A DNA stretch of 64,000 nucleotides from Balaenoptera acutorostrata (Eukaryota; Chordata; Mammalia; Artiodactyla; Balaenopteridae): positions 40,000,282 to 40,064,281 of the forward strand of contig NC_080064.1 of the NCBI RefSeq assembly GCF_949987535.1, in the 5' to 3' direction. Both the position numbers and the translations under genes were made by a program. Below the pieces are notes generated by a model. It saw only the letters and a program-made list of their open reading frames with translations. It made no database searches and had not been told where the DNA came from. Below, piece by piece: positions 45,491 through 57,894 of the stretch. Position 1 is the stretch's first letter. Each line of letters opens with the position of its first letter.

Positions 45491-45759
45491 TGAGCAGAAT
45501 TCTCAGTGAAGTTCAGGGGTCACTCCCCTGGGATCTGAGATGTCATGAACCACTTTGAGATGATATTCAAAATGAGCAAATATCTTGGTTGAGGTTTATG
45601 CCTTCTTAAAGTGGATTTCAGTATGGTTAAGATACAGTGGCCATAAAAGTTCATGAAAAGCTTATGGAAAAAAATTAAAAATTGAGAAAACTGTACCTCT
45701 CCATGCAGTTTGTGTGTGAATTGACAACTTGACGGGAGGACTACTCTCTCTACAGTCTT

Positions 45760-45965
45760 TTATTTAATACAATCCAGAAGATTATTACACGCACACTTTT
45801 CAGATAAGAACACTTGGGTTCAGGGAGGTTAAGTAACTCATTCAAGGTCGCACAACCAAAGTGGCAGAGCTGGGATGTGGTGTCATAGCTGTGACTTGAA
45901 AGCCAGCTGATCCTTCTTATATCACTGGATCTTAAGCTTTCCCTCAGCAGAAGGACCCCTGGTAC
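45760..45965 (-). repeat. MIR SINE
   Basis: Reversed MIR: cagggaggttaagtaactca, ttcaaggtcgcacaacc and gtggcagagctgggatgtgg. Confidence 0.7.
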
Positions 45966-46329
45966 AACTCCTGCAACTCCAGAGCCTAAGGAAACAAGAT
46001 CGAAAGTCTTAGTTCTGCACAAAGTCCTGGAAGCAGGAGAACAGGGTCAGCTTGCTGGAGAAGTGGTTATTGTTCAGTGGGACTGAAGAGAGCCTTTGCT
46101 CAAGGCAGAAGAGCGAGATGGGTGAGGGAGGGAGAGCAGGCCCCTTTCCAGGGGGCTTTGAACCCCAGACCTGGAGCTGCCCCTATGTACAGTTGATGCC
46201 CAGTAGCTGTTGGTTGGAGATCTTTACAAACCAACACAATGCAAAAGAAGCTTGGTATGGTAGAGGGAAAAGAAGGTTTGAGTTACTTGAATTCAGTTTC
46301 TGCTGCTCCTTTGAACAGAATTTATGGCA

Positions 46330-46540
46330 AGGGCTTCAGCTATTAGTAACATTTATTAATTACTTACTTTGTGCCAGGAACAGTTCTAAGAAAATTACAT
46401 AAATTAACTCATTTATCCTCACAATGCTCCAGTGAGGTGGATACAGCTATGAACCCATTTTACATATGAGCAAGTAGAGGCAGTGGTTGTGCACCTTGAA
46501 CAAGTGACCCATTCTCTAGGTCCCAGATTTTACACTTAGA
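46330..46540 (-). repeat. MIR SINE
   Basis: Reversed MIR: gtaacatttattaattactt, tgtgccaggaacagttctaa, taactcatttatcctcacaa and cccattttacatatgagc. Confidence 0.75.
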
Positions 46541-47999
46541 GCATAGAGAATTGAGCTAAATGAGATAACTCATGTGAACATGGCCCCCCCACACAACTGG
46601 TATGCAAGAAACATTTGTTGAATTGTAGTCTGACGTTAGTAATGAAGTGACAAGGCCAGTGTTTTCTGATTCCAAACTCTTTGGTTCCTTTGCCACTCCA
46701 TCCCCCATCCCAAGGGTCCAGCACGTAGTAGGTGAGCATTCAATGTCTCAGAAGTGGTTGACGATATTTTTGTGAATTCCAGGGCCTGTCTTGGCCCGGC
46801 TGCTTCCTTGTTCTCCACCCATAGAAGGGATGGGGTGTGTTTTCTTGAGGTGGGAAGTCCCCCCCACAGACACTGCTTCCCTGACTCACGGGCCTGGTCT
46901 CAAAGGGGAGCATTTGTGGGCAGCCTCAGGGGAGAGGTGGCGGGGATCCCCTGGCGAGGTTATGCTTCCCTTTCTGCCGTGTCAGCCCTTGGGCAGGGTG
47001 GGTCCCCACTCTCTGGGTGGTATGTGCAAGACTGCGTAGGCTTGTCTGAGAGCCAAGGGTGGATGGGGCGCGCGTGTGCCTCCCACTGCTGGGTGTGTGT
47101 GTTTGTCTTAGTGTGAAACAATCAATCTTCGTGCCTGTTGCCTTCAAGAAGTGGATTATCTGGTCCTTCGAAAACAAAATCACTCAATTAAGGAAATGAG
47201 AGCTCAGCAATGTCAGGCTGGAAGTTCTGACTATGGGTGTCAGATGGTGGGTGTCCTGCCTGTGCTCTTTGCAGGGAGATCTCGCTGCCTGCCTAGGATT
47301 GTTGCGGAACTGGTGACAGGGCCCTGAGGACGACAACATCGGCTCTTGCACGGGCCCTGGAGGGAGGAAAGTGGGAGATGAAGCTAAGGAGAAAGATAAG
47401 ACTGTGGGGCAGAGAGAGGCTAGAGAGAAATGTGCAGTGGGCCGGGGAGCAAGCCCGCAGGGTTCCCAGCTTCTGTCTGTCTCGTTGCTCCGGCGCAGTG
47501 GGAGGCTTGTGACCTCTGATGTCAGGTACACCTGGGGCTTGTTGCAAGACCTGGGGATCTGCCCAGAGTCCAGTCTGTGCAGAGCTAACCAGGGAGGGTC
47601 CTCATTGCACTTGGAGCAGGGAGGTGGGTGGAGTTATTTTTCCGAGTCTGCCTGCAGGCTGAGATCACAGGACCTGGAGTCAGCCCTCCCCCGAGTCTGC
47701 AGAAGGATGCATTCTAGGCCACCTTGGCTTTCTCAGGAAAGCCCAGCTCACGATGACCTGTCAGACCTGCCAGACCCTCTCCCCAGCCCTCCTTGGAACC
47801 TTCCAGCTGGAGGCTGTTTGCACAGCTGGGATGGGGTTAGACGATGGGTCGGGAGGGGCTGCCCTCTGGGTCCTGAGGCTCTGGCCAAATATCCTTAGGC
47901 CACTTGGAAGTAACCCAGAAGGATGAAAAGGGGTCTGCAGACCCGTGAATGGGGTGAATGGGACTCGGAGTCCTGGGCTGCTCAATTCCAGCTGCCTGA
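46541..47999. other. No supported feature
   Basis: Relatively GC-rich DNA without recognised repeats. Open frames of up to 175 codons (plus, 47371-47898) carry no recognisable domain and are not bounded by an obvious exon structure. Confidence 0.4.
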
Positions 48000-48150
48000 T
48001 CTCTGTCGGGTTCCGGGGCCTCTATGAGACTTCATTTCCTTGTCTGTAAAACGGAGAGAATAAAACACACAGCAATCTTTTGGGAGAACTAAGCCTGGTC
48101 ATACACATGAGTAACCAGCCTAATGTCTGACACATAGTGGGGGGCTAAAA
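48000..48150 (+). repeat. MIR SINE fragment
   Basis: Contains ttcatttccttgtctgtaaa and cctaatgtctgacacatagt. Confidence 0.55.
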
Positions 48151-48219
48151 ATGTTAGTTCCCTTCCGTTTCTTCTCTATTCCTTTTCTCCTGTTTTCTCA
48201 CTCTGCAGAGTCATTCATT

Positions 48220-48370
48220 ATTATTCTGATATGCATTCACTGAATACCATTGGCAGCAGGCACTGTAGATGCCATGGTGGGTGAGGCAGGCCTTAGCTCT
48301 TGAACAACTTACAGCCTTGAGGCAGAGACAAACAGACAAGGGCAATGCCACACAGCAAGTAGGAACAGAG
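48220..48370 (-). repeat. L2 LINE 3' fragment
   Basis: Reversed L2: atgcattcactgaatacca, gcactgtagatgccatgg and gcagagacaaacagacaag. Confidence 0.45.
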
Positions 48371-48499
48371 CTGCCTCCTCAGAAGAGGTGCTGCTGGGCT
48401 GATCCTAAAGTCTCCTCAGACTTTCCTGAGTGGTCAGATGCCCTCCTGCTGCCCTTCATCCTTTAAGCACTGCCTCCTCCATGAAGCCATCCAGGCTTT

Positions 48500-48680
48500 C
48501 ACCTGGCTTCCCGCAAGGTGTTGTACTAAATACTTTAACATCCAATGCTTGGAACAATGCCATGAGATGGGTAATATTATTGCCTCAGTTTACAGATAAA
48601 TCGCTGGGACTTAGAGAAGTCAGGTAAAATGACAAGATGTCATCTGAATTCAGCCCAGAGTCCAGGGTCCAAGCTCTTTC
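48500..48680 (-). repeat. MIR SINE fragment
   Basis: Reversed MIR: caatgccatgagatgggtaa, tattattgcctcagtttaca and a gacttagagaagtcagg word. Confidence 0.55.
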
Positions 48681-49220
48681 CACAAAGCTAACTTGCCTCT
48701 TCCTGAGGTCTTCTTTCTACCCTGGGCTCCCTCAGGACCTTTCAGAGGAGTCATCACTGGCTTTTAATGATTTGTTGACTGAGCTGTTGTCCCCACAGTC
48801 TAGAAACCCTTCAGGAGCTGGACCGTATCTGATCCCGTCTGTGACGAGGGGCCCAGCATCCATCTGGCACAGAGCAGGCATCAATGCACATTAGTTGAGG
48901 TGGAACCAGGTCAGAAGCACATCACGACTGTCTCCCCACTTCCATCGGACAGAGTCCGTGATTGGAACAGTCACTCTCCTCTCTGGATTCCACCCTGGCA
49001 GCATGACCTCACACCGTTGGCCCGGGTCCCTTCTCCCCTCCTTTCTTCCTGGTCCCAGGTGCTCTGGGGCTGGCAGGATGGAACAGGATAGGATGTGTGG
49101 TGGCCATACATGTCCAGCCAAGCAGGCCGACCCAGGAGGCAAGGACGAGAGTTCCTGATTCACACCAAGGTGAGGGTGAAGGCCAAGGGCGGAGACACGC
49201 CTGATAAGAAGTCACACCTT

Positions 49221-49533
49221 GGGGCTTCCCTGGTGGCACAGTGATTGAGAGTCTGCCTGCCAATGCAGGGGACACAGGTTCGAGCCCTGGTCTGGGAAGA
49301 TCCCACATGCCGCGGAGCAACTAAGCCCGTGCGCCACAACTACTGAGCCTGCGTGTCTGGAGCCGTGCTCCGCAACGAGAGGCCGCGACAATGAGAGGCC
49401 CGCACACCGCGATGAAGAGTGGCCCCCGCTCACCACAACTGGAGAAAGCCCTCGCACAGAAACGAAGACCCAACACAGCCAAAAACTAAATAAATAAATA
49501 AATAAATAAATTTATAAAAAAAAAAAAAAAAAA
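49221..49533 (+). mobile_element. CHR-type SINE
   Basis: Full body with A and B boxes, an (AAAT)n tail and then an A tail. Flanked by tcacacct at 49212-49219 and 49538-49545, an 8-bp duplication with degraded edges. Confidence 0.93.
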
Positions 49534-49545
49534 GAATTCACACCT

Positions 49546-50150
49546 CATCAACCCAGTAAACCTCAGCAAGGCCTTGCTAAGGAGCTTAAGGAATTGAAGG
49601 TAGGACAAAGGGCTCCGAGAATCAGCCCCCAAAGCAGGAAGGAGATCTGGCCAACTCCTCAGACGTGGGTCCCTCTGTTGTTGGCGTCCGAGTGGCTGCT
49701 TTTCTTCCGCATCAGAGCCCAGCTCTGCTCAGCCCATTTGCTTGGGTCGCAGCAGGCCCCGAGGCCACGGGAGCCTGGGAAGGAGCTCACCCGGGGGAGT
49801 GACTGACAGGTTGTCAGGCGCCCGACTTTTGGATGGGAACTCAGGCAGATCAGACGGCAGCTGAGATCCCAGGGGGAACTGGCCGTGGTGATGGATGCTC
49901 TGAGTCTCTCCCGTCTGCTTCTGCTCTGTCTCCCTTGCCCACCCCCCAACTCCCATCCCGCCTTCTTGTGCTCTCCTTGGTCACTGGCCAGTGGTGCTGG
50001 GGGTGGCAGAGCCAGCAGATCCATCAAGCAGGGGATGCAGGGAGGCTGGAGCCATCAGTTCATGAATCAGCTCAGCTCTGGTGCTCCTGTCAGTGGGAGA
50101 CAAAACAGCGGCATCTGGAGGATGTGCCCAGGGGCCCAGTACACGCTGGG
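49546..50150. other. No supported feature
   Basis: No repeat or coding signal recognised. Confidence 0.4.
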
Positions 50151-50154
50151 GAGA

Positions 50155-50400
50155 AGGAGGCCTCTGGGACCAGACGGACCTGGCCTCAAACCCTGATGCC
50201 ACCACTCACCAGCTCTGTGACCTCGGGAAGCCGCTTGACTTCTCCAAGCCTCAGGGTCCTTCTCCATAAAATAGGGATAATAGAACCTGACTTGCCTAAC
50301 TCACAGGTTGTTGAGAGGATCAAATGAGAGAGAGGGTTTCCAAATTGCTACCAATGGACATTCCCATTATTGCTAAGCACACAGTGGGCTAGTGGCAGAA
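50155..50400 (+). repeat. MIR SINE, nearly full length
   Basis: Contains accagctctgtgacctcggg, cctcagggtccttctccata, aaaatagggataatagaacc and ggttgttgagaggatcaaat. Confidence 0.75.
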
Positions 50401-51685
50401 TCCAGCTCACACCCACCTCTCTGCCTCCCTGACTTTTGTTCTCACTCTGTACTAGCATCGGTTTCAGCTTGGTTTGGAGGCAGAAGAATAGACTTGATGA
50501 CCTCGAGAGTTGAGCCCCTCTGGGTCTGCCTGATTCAGTTCCAGGGGTTGAGCGCACATGAGAACCGGGCCATTGCTGTGTTTGTTTAACTGATTAAATG
50601 ACTGATCGGTGAATGTGGCTCATGAAATTGTACCTTCCAGTGAATTCCTAAGCTGATGGCTAGAGACTCGCGAAGGCTGTGTGATGGGGAGGAGGCCTGT
50701 AGGAGCTCCAGCCCTTGAGAGACTTGCAAACTCTTTGGGGAGGTGGGACACCCATGTAAGAGCTATTAGCTAAAAATACAGGGCAGAGCATCCAAGATAC
50801 CACGTGTGGTCTGTTAATAGCAGCATCCCCAGTGCCTAACGTACATAATCAGCGTTCAGTAAATCCCTGTCAAATAAAGGAATAAAGAACGACCAGCACA
50901 TCTTTGTATGTCACCCCAAGCCACGTGGCACTTCCATGCTCCTGGGAGATTCAGTGAAAACTTGCTGTGAACCTCAGACTGCTCAGCTGTTCCACAGTTG
51001 TTTGTCGCGCTTCTCTGCCCCTGCTCATGAGAGGGCAACCTCTTCCATGTCGTGTCAAACCACTAGACTCACACGCTGTTTTGCACTTCCCCTTTCTCTA
51101 CAAAAATGTAATCGCCCTTGGAATTGTGCCATCACTTTACTGAAGATTTGAGGGTGTCACAGAGGAGGGACCACTGGTTTTGCCAACTTTTACAAGTTGT
51201 CCCGTTGAACTCCCTGACCTTGGCCCCCTCCCCAGCCTTCAGAGAAATGTAGTTCAGGGGGTATCTCCACCCCCTTCCTCCCCCAACCCACGGCTTTTCC
51301 TGCAGGTAGGAGGACTGACAGTCTGCTTTCCCCAGTGCCAGAAATTCCAAAGAATACAATATTCTCTTTTTTTTCCTTCCACATGAATCTCCCAGGCCCC
51401 GTGAGTCCCCGGAGGACCATGAGGCAGGTTTGGACTCAGGGCAGAGAAGCCCTTTCTAAAGCTGAGAGCTATCTAGACTGCCGAGCTCCCTGCCATGGGA
51501 GGTGAACCAGCACAGTGAAGCTGCAGAAGCTCCTCTGGGGTGCAGATGTAAATCCTCAGGTATCTATTCAACTTGGGGGTTGGATATTACAGCAGGACAC
51601 TTGTTGATTCATCTAATCGGAGGGGCAACTCTAGCACTAATAAGCATCAGCACTGCTCCAGCTTTTATTACATTCATCATATGTA
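50401..51685. other. Mostly unassigned; short L2-like 3' end
   Basis: The words catccccagtgcctaacgta and cagcgttcagtaaatccctg (about 50825-50880) look like a sense L2 3' end. No other feature can be supported. Confidence 0.4.
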
Positions 51686-51830
51686 AGGATATGAAGCTGG
51701 GAAGCAGGCGACCCAGGTTTATGGCCCCAGCTCTTTTACTGACTCTCAGGGTGGGCCTGCTCAAATCCCCCTCCATCAGTGGGCCTCAGTTTCCCCATTT
51801 GCACAATGCAAATTCCCTAATGGGGACTGG
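51686..51830 (+). repeat. MIR SINE fragment
   Basis: Contains ggcctcagtttccccatttg and tgcacaatgcaaattcccta. Confidence 0.55.
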
Positions 51831-53090
51831 GTGCTTCCCTGGGGCCCTGCAGCTCTGAGACACTGTGATTTCCTGGCATCTCAAGAATAGAAGGTGATGT
51901 GTTTTTTCTGCAACAGGAACTGAGTGTCAAGTTTGTGGGAAATTGAGAGTGACTGCATCTTCTTATCGCTCTGGCTCTGGGCCCAGCTGGGGCTCTGTCT
52001 GGCTGCCACAGAGGGGGAAGGTGCTCCTTAGACCCTCCTCTGGTCTGTGGAGAAAGTGAAGCCGGACCTTGGTGTTCTGCATGGGGTGGGCCCAGCCAGG
52101 CTTCTGACCTCTGTGCAGAGACACAGCACGGTGGCCTCTGCACCGGGAAGGGGGGATGGGGAGCATCTCTCTGCATCTCTGTGCTGCTGGGGTCAGCTTT
52201 TCTCTTGGGATGGGGCTGGGATCATGGAGGCCACTCCTGTCTGTCTTCCTCTTGCAATGCAGGCTCCATGAGAGGATATGGGAAAGCATGGCTCTTTCTG
52301 ACTCTCATTGAGATTGGTCCAGATATTCCAAAAATTTTCCTATCTAAGTTCTCAAAGATCTTCTTAATTATTAGTAACATTTGAAAGAAAATCAACTCCC
52401 ACATGCCAGGTTCTGTTCTGGGCACTGAGGTATAGCAGCAGATAAGAAAGAAATGGCCTTCGGCTCTGGCCCCGTAGCACACACACCACCCGCCTCTGCC
52501 AGCTTCTGGGACCCCAGCCAATTTGCCATCAAGCCAGAGCGCAGGCAGCTTGGTCAGGTGAGGCGAGATCATCAAGTGCTTCAAGCAGAAGGGATTCTGC
52601 CTTGTGGCCAGAAGTTCCTTCAGGCCTCTGAGGAACATCTAAAGTAGCACAACATTGACCTGAAAGACAACCCTCTCTTCCCCGAGCTGGAGAAATGCAT
52701 GAACTCAGGGCCGGTTGTGGTCATGGTCTGGAGGGGCTGAATGTGGTAAAGATAGGGCGAGTGATGCTTGGGGAGACCTATCCAGCGGAATCTAAGTCAA
52801 GCACAGTACGAAGGGACTGTTGCATTCAAGTTGGAAGGAACATCATTCATAGCAGTGATTCACTAAAAAAGTGCTGAAAAAGAAATCAAGCTGCGGTTTT
52901 AAGCCCGAAGAATTGGTGACTACGAGTCTTGTGCTATTGACTGGATCTGTGAATAACAGTGAAGCAAAGCAGCAGTCTCCTTCAGCACCGCTTGATGTGT
53001 CCCTGGGCATGGCTCTGCATTCCATGGACTTGGAAACAGTAGGATTAATCTTTCCTTCCTAAAATACTTGCCAGTAAAGACTTTGGAAAC
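51831..53090. other. No supported feature
   Basis: A short L2/MIR-like word, gttctgttctgggcactgag, near 52411. Otherwise unassigned. Confidence 0.4.
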
Positions 53091-53091
53091 T

Positions 53092-53192
53092 GAGAAAAAG
53101 AAAAGGAAGATAGATAGACGGAAAGAAAGAAAGGAAGAGAAACAGAAAGAAGGAAGAAAGAGAAAAGGAAGGAAGGAAGGGAAAGAGACAAG
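53092..53192. repeat. Polypurine tract (GAAA/GGAA)n
   Basis: Nearly pure A/G for about 100 bp, with one gatagatagacgg interruption. Confidence 0.9.
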
Positions 53193-53339
53193 GGTTATGA
53201 TACGAGGCAGTCCATTCTCTGACAGGAGCTCACAAAGGGCTATGGGATCATGGTGGGACTGAGGGGGCTGGTACCCAGATGTGGTAGGTCCAGACAAAAA
53301 TTCTGAAGTCTAAGCAGGAATTTGCTAGACTAGGGGAAT

Positions 53340-53830
53340 GTAAGGAGGAAACTGGCCTGTTCCAGGGAGAAGGAGCAATGCCTGCAAAAGCCCATCGTAG
53401 GGAGAGAGCAAGTTTCATTCTGGGCCTTGCAGTGGCTGTTTCTTACATGTGCATGACTGGTGAAGGGCAAGGAGTAGGAGTTGGGAAGGGGAGTATAGGG
53501 CATGCGAAGGAACTGAGGCTGGCAAGAGAGGGCCAGGATCAGGCAGGGTCAGAGCCATGAAAGTGGAGGAGGCTGAACATTATCCTGGGGGAAGTGGGAA
53601 CCAGGGAGGCCTTTTAGCTGGAGTGACATGGTTGCATACGTAATTAGAGAAGATGTCAGTGATGCTGTGTGGAAGATGCACAGGAGGGAGAGGAACCTGG
53701 AGATGAGTGGGGAGACTGGTTCTGTGAACCAGATGCGGGATGATGATGGATGGGCTACAGTAATAGAAATAGGACTGGAGATAATTTGTGAGACTGAAGA
53801 GGTGGAATCAACAGAACCTTGGTTCCCATG
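53340..53830 (-). repeat. L2 LINE fragment
   Basis: Reversed L2: tgaacattatcctgggggaa, cttttagctggagtgacatg and gatgggctacagtaatagaa. Confidence 0.65.
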
Positions 53831-54194
53831 AACTCCCATGAATTCTGAATCATTTCGTTTTCCAAATCCACTGTATCCTTTAAGCAATTCAAGTATCACA
53901 TCCACTAACACAGTAATAATAAAGGAACTAATATGGAATTGTATGGGCTTTATTTGTGCAGCTTTGGAAATGGGTCTCATCCACTCACCACCCATCGTGA
54001 CATAATAGGAAATCAGAACTCTGGATCATCAGGAGCTGAATAACTTCACCTCACTTAGTCAATATAATCATAGCCTAAAGCAGAGAAACCTGATGTTTTA
54101 GTTACCTGAGTTGCAGCTGGTCACCAAGATCTGGTCTCTCTTGTCTCTGGCATCACCCTGCACATAGCTGTACACATTACAGTCAGAAAGACCT

Positions 54195-54840
54195 TTCTAA
54201 AATGAAACTCGGATCTTGCCTTCAAATCCTGTGGGAGTACCAGCGTTCCTCTCTCCCCTCTCAGCACCCTCTCCCTCAGTGGGCCTCATCCACCTCCAAG
54301 AATACCACCTACAGGCTATTTATTCTCAAATACATCTCATGGTCAGAATGCTATCCTGATCTTCAGACTCCAAATCCTACATGACAGCCCAAGCTTGGTC
54401 TTCCATCAGCCTCCCATCTACCAACCTCCGCCTCTTCTAATGCTTCCCAGTGCTGTAAATGCTTCCACCAGCCATGTGGGACTCATTCCTGGTCGCCATC
54501 TTCCCTTTCTCTTACCCTCACGCTCAAGTCATTCTGATTTACCTGCTTCTTTCCAATCCTGCTGCCGAGGCCCCCACCCCCGAATCTAGACCCCTGTGTT
54601 CTCTTGCTGGGATCCCTTCAGGAACCTTCTATCTGGAATCCCTGCTTCTGTCTTGCTTCTCTCTAAGCCATTCTTCATATAGCAGCCAAAGGGACCTTTT
54701 AAAACATGAAATGGAATATGTCATCCTCCACTTCTCTGCTTAAAATCAAGTAGCACTTCCCACTTCTCTTAAAATACCATCCAAAGATGACAGGGCTCAG
54801 CATGATCTGGCCCCTGCCTACCTGTGTTGGATTTGTAGCA
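54195..54840 (+). repeat. L2 LINE fragment
   Basis: Sense L2: gccatcttccctttctctta, agcagccaaagggacctttt, cttctctgcttaaaatcaag and cagcatgatctggcccctgc. Confidence 0.7.
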
Positions 54841-54860
54841 AGTCAAGTTAGCTATGCTGG

Positions 54861-54880
54861 AACTACATTTCCCAGAATTC
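54861..54880 (+). promoter_or_regulatory. ZNF143/SBS-like motif
   Basis: AACTACATTTCCCAGAATTC closely follows the ZNF143 (SBS) consensus ACTACAATTCCCAGCATGC. An aagggggcac word resembling part of a CTCF core lies about 25 bp downstream. The same ACTACATTTCCCAGAAT word also occurs in some old repeats, so function is unproven. Confidence 0.3.
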
Positions 54881-55329
54881 CCTTCACTGCATATCCCAGG
54901 TGTGCAAGGGGGCACAGAGAGGGTTTGTGGGAGATTTGGAAGGAGGAAGCTGAAGGGCAGTCATATTCTTTTACACTCGAAGTGCAGGGTTCCAGGCAGT
55001 GATTGTTGCAGCCGCTCACGCGGCATGGGGCAGGGCTAGCCTGCAGTTCCTCCATCTCCTGCCACACCGTCCTTCGGCTTCTTCTTCTCGGGCTCAGGGG
55101 AGTGTTCAGCTCCACGACGAAGGGCCCCGCTTCTCCTGCAGGCCGCCGGCATAACCCAAGGAGGAGTTTTGGAGGCCCTGAGACCTTCAGGATTCCATCT
55201 TCACTTCTTTCCTCTTCGACTCTCTGCCCTGGTGACTTCAGGCCCCAGTATCAGACACAAAGACAACAGGCTCAGATAGACAGTTACACCACCTGTTACA
55301 GCTGCAGAAGGTCAGCTCCCTGTAATGAA
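54881..55329. other. No supported feature
   Basis: GC-richer patch with a few CpGs (about 55010-55155). No repeat or exon can be named. Confidence 0.35.
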
Positions 55330-55845
55330 TCCCTTGCTCTTACTCCTAGCAGTTCTGTTTCTGGGACTGGACCGTGCCGTGACCAATGCCCTGCCTCTCC
55401 AGGATCATCCTGGGCAACGCCCCCTCATGCTCACTGTGGCCAGCCCCCGTGGCCTTCAATTTGTTTTTTGTTTTCTTGAATATGTGATGCACCTCCCACT
55501 CCTGAACCTTTATGTGTACTCTCTTCTTCCTTCGTGTGTATGCTCTGCTTCACATTCTCTGCCTGGCCGACTCCTGTTCTTCCTGCGGATCTCAGGCCTG
55601 TTATGTTTTCTCATGGCACTAAGTACTTCTTTGTTTAATAGCCCTTAATGGTTTGTGGGGTTTTTTTGTGTGTGCATGTATACATGGTGTGACCATTTCT
55701 ATTATGTCTGTCTCCCCAGCAGACCATGACCTTCATGTAGGCAGGGCCACATCTGATAGCTTCACCTCCTGTAGCCCAGTCTAGCCCCAGCGGAGTGGGC
55801 GCTCCATAGTAGTTCTTTCGTGATGATTTATCTAACAATTGAATG
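55330..55845 (+). repeat. L2 LINE 3' end
   Basis: Sense L2 3' words: atgtctgtctccccagcaga, catgaccttcatgtaggcag and ggagtgggcgctccatagta, ending near gaatgaaacaaag. Confidence 0.6.
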
Positions 55846-55846
55846 A

Positions 55847-56014
55847 AACAAAGAATGAGCAGACAAAGGGAAAAAAGAAAGAAAGGGAGAAGGAAAAAAA
55901 AGGATGAAAGAGAGAGAGAGGGAGGAAAGAAGGAAGGAAGAGAGATAGAGAAAGAGGAAGGAAGGAAGGGAGGGAGGGAGAGAGGGAGGGAAAGATAGAG
56001 AAGGGAATAAAAAG
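55847..56014. repeat. Polypurine tract, about 165 bp
   Basis: Almost pure A/G with gaaa, gga and ggag units directly after an L2 3' end. Probably expanded from the L2 tail. Confidence 0.9.
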
Positions 56015-56249
56015 AGGTCTTATTTGTTGTGCAATTTTCAGCTAAGTTACCACTTCCCCAGGAGGTTGGGTTAGAGGCCCCTCTGGGTTCCCTGCTGTCA
56101 CACCCCTTCCCACACTGGATCCTGAGTGTCTCCTGTTTTCTCCTCTCCCCCACCAGACTGTAAGGTCTCTGAGGTGGGGGCTGGGTGGGAGGAGCACAGT
56201 GAACGTGTGGCAAAGGTGCTGGATTCACGGGAAGCCCGAGGTTCTCAGC

Positions 56250-56485
56250 CTGGCGTTCCTTCCAGGTCTTTTACCATAAACTCCCTGCTCACCCCCGGGC
56301 TCAGCTCTTCCTCTCCCCAGAGTCTTCACTGTTACCTGAACAGTCATGCTCCCTGGCCTCCAAGCCTTTGCACACGCAGTTCCTTGCTTGGGCTGGCCTC
56401 CCCTTCTCTATCCGACAGCATCCAGATGCTCTTCCCACCAGCCTTCCAGAGCAGACGCCACCCGGCCAGCCAGAGGGCAGGCTGC
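56250..56485 (+). repeat. L2 LINE fragment
   Basis: Sense L2: catgctccctggcctccaag, cctttgcacacgcagttcct and gatgctcttcccaccagcct. Confidence 0.65.
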
Positions 56486-56847
56486 CGGGGGCAGTGAAGG
56501 CTCACTCAGGCTGCGGGGCTGATGATTTTTTTCCAAGGGTTTTCTTCCTCCCAAAATGCTTCCCCAGTGATTGAAAGGTTTGCCTGAAACAACAAAGGTC
56601 ACTGAACCAAAACACCCACCAAAACTGAAGGGAGGGCTCAAGTCAATCCTGGATATTGTTTCCTGGGTTCTGGGGACCATAACTCCCTTCCCTGCCAACG
56701 CTCTCAGCTCTGCCCCTGCTGGGGTGTCCTACAACACACCCTGCCCTCCACCCCCTCCCAACTCAGCGCCCTTCCCCCTGCACAGGCTGTGGAGTTAACT
56801 TGGGATCAGTAGTATGGCTGCCTGTGGTCCAGAGATCCAGTCCTTAT

Positions 56848-57245
56848 GCTTCATTCATTCATTCATTCATTTATTCACTCACATGTATTCCTTTTGGACT
56901 GGGCACTAGGGGTACAAGATTAAGAGTCTCTGACTAGGTGAGAGGCATGTAAACAGTCACAGCCTCGTATGGCAGATGGGATCACAGGGGGCCAAAGAAG
57001 AGAGGACATGGGGGACAAGGGAGCCTTTTCCGAGGAAGTGACATCTAAGTGGATACCTGAAGGATTGTAGGATTTGGCTAGGCAGAGGGGCAGGTGTTCC
57101 AGGCAGAGAGAACAGCAGGTCAGGCCCTCAAGCAGAAGTGAGGGCTGAGAGGCTGACGGGGACCACATCACAAAGGGACTTAGAGGGTCACAGTGACAAA
57201 CTTGAACTTTTCCCAGCGGGCAATGGAGAGCCACTTATAGGTCTT
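56848..57245 (-). repeat. L2 LINE 3' region, well preserved
   Basis: Reversed L2 from (TTCA)n at 56852: ggactgggcactaggggtac, gaggaagtgacatctaagtg, gttccaggcagagagaacag and aatggagagccacttatag. Confidence 0.8.
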
Positions 57246-57539
57246 TGTCTATCCAACTGTGAAACGGAACTAACCACCTTGCATGTGATTCTGCTGAGGA
57301 GGGAGGCCTTCTAGTGCCTCCTCTGCTGTTATCTGCCTCACTGTGGGGCCTGGGCCTGTCCTTCCCTCCCCGTACCCCAACCTGCTCCACGCCCAGGCCT
57401 CTTCAACTAGAGAATGAGGCACTGGGACTAAAGGCTCTGCCAGCTCTGAGATGCTCCTATTCTAGGATAATCTCTTTAATTAGTTAACTAATCAATTAAA
57501 TAAGATTTTCTGAGCACAAATTTGATGGCAGGCATTTTA

Positions 57540-57879
57540 TTTATTTATTTTTTATTTGTTTATTTATTTATTATTTATTTATTTTTTTAAAAAAATTTTA
57601 TTTATTTATTTATTTTGGCTGTGTTGGGTCTTCGTTTCTGTGCGAGGGCTTTCTCTAGTTGCAGCAAGAGGGGGCCACTCTTCATCGCGGTGCGCGGGCC
57701 TCTCACTATCGTGGCCTCTCTTGTTGCGGAGCACAGGCTCCAGACGCGCAGGCTCAGTAGTTGTGGCTCAGGGGCCCAGCTGCCCCGTGGCATGTGGGAT
57801 CTTCCCAGACCAGGGCTCGAACCCGTGTCCCCTGCATTAGCAGGCAGACTCTCAACCACTGCGCCACCAGGGAAGCCCA
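57540..57879 (-). mobile_element. CHR-type SINE, antisense, with an expanded ATTT tail
   Basis: The minus strand reads gggcttccctggtggcgcag with a B box. The reversed tail (57540-57612) is an expanded ATTT/T-rich tract with one aaaaaaa inversion. A perfect 15-bp target-site duplication, atggcaggcatttta, lies at 57525-57539 and 57880-57894. Confidence 0.95.
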
Positions 57880-57894
57880 ATGGCAGGCATTTTA

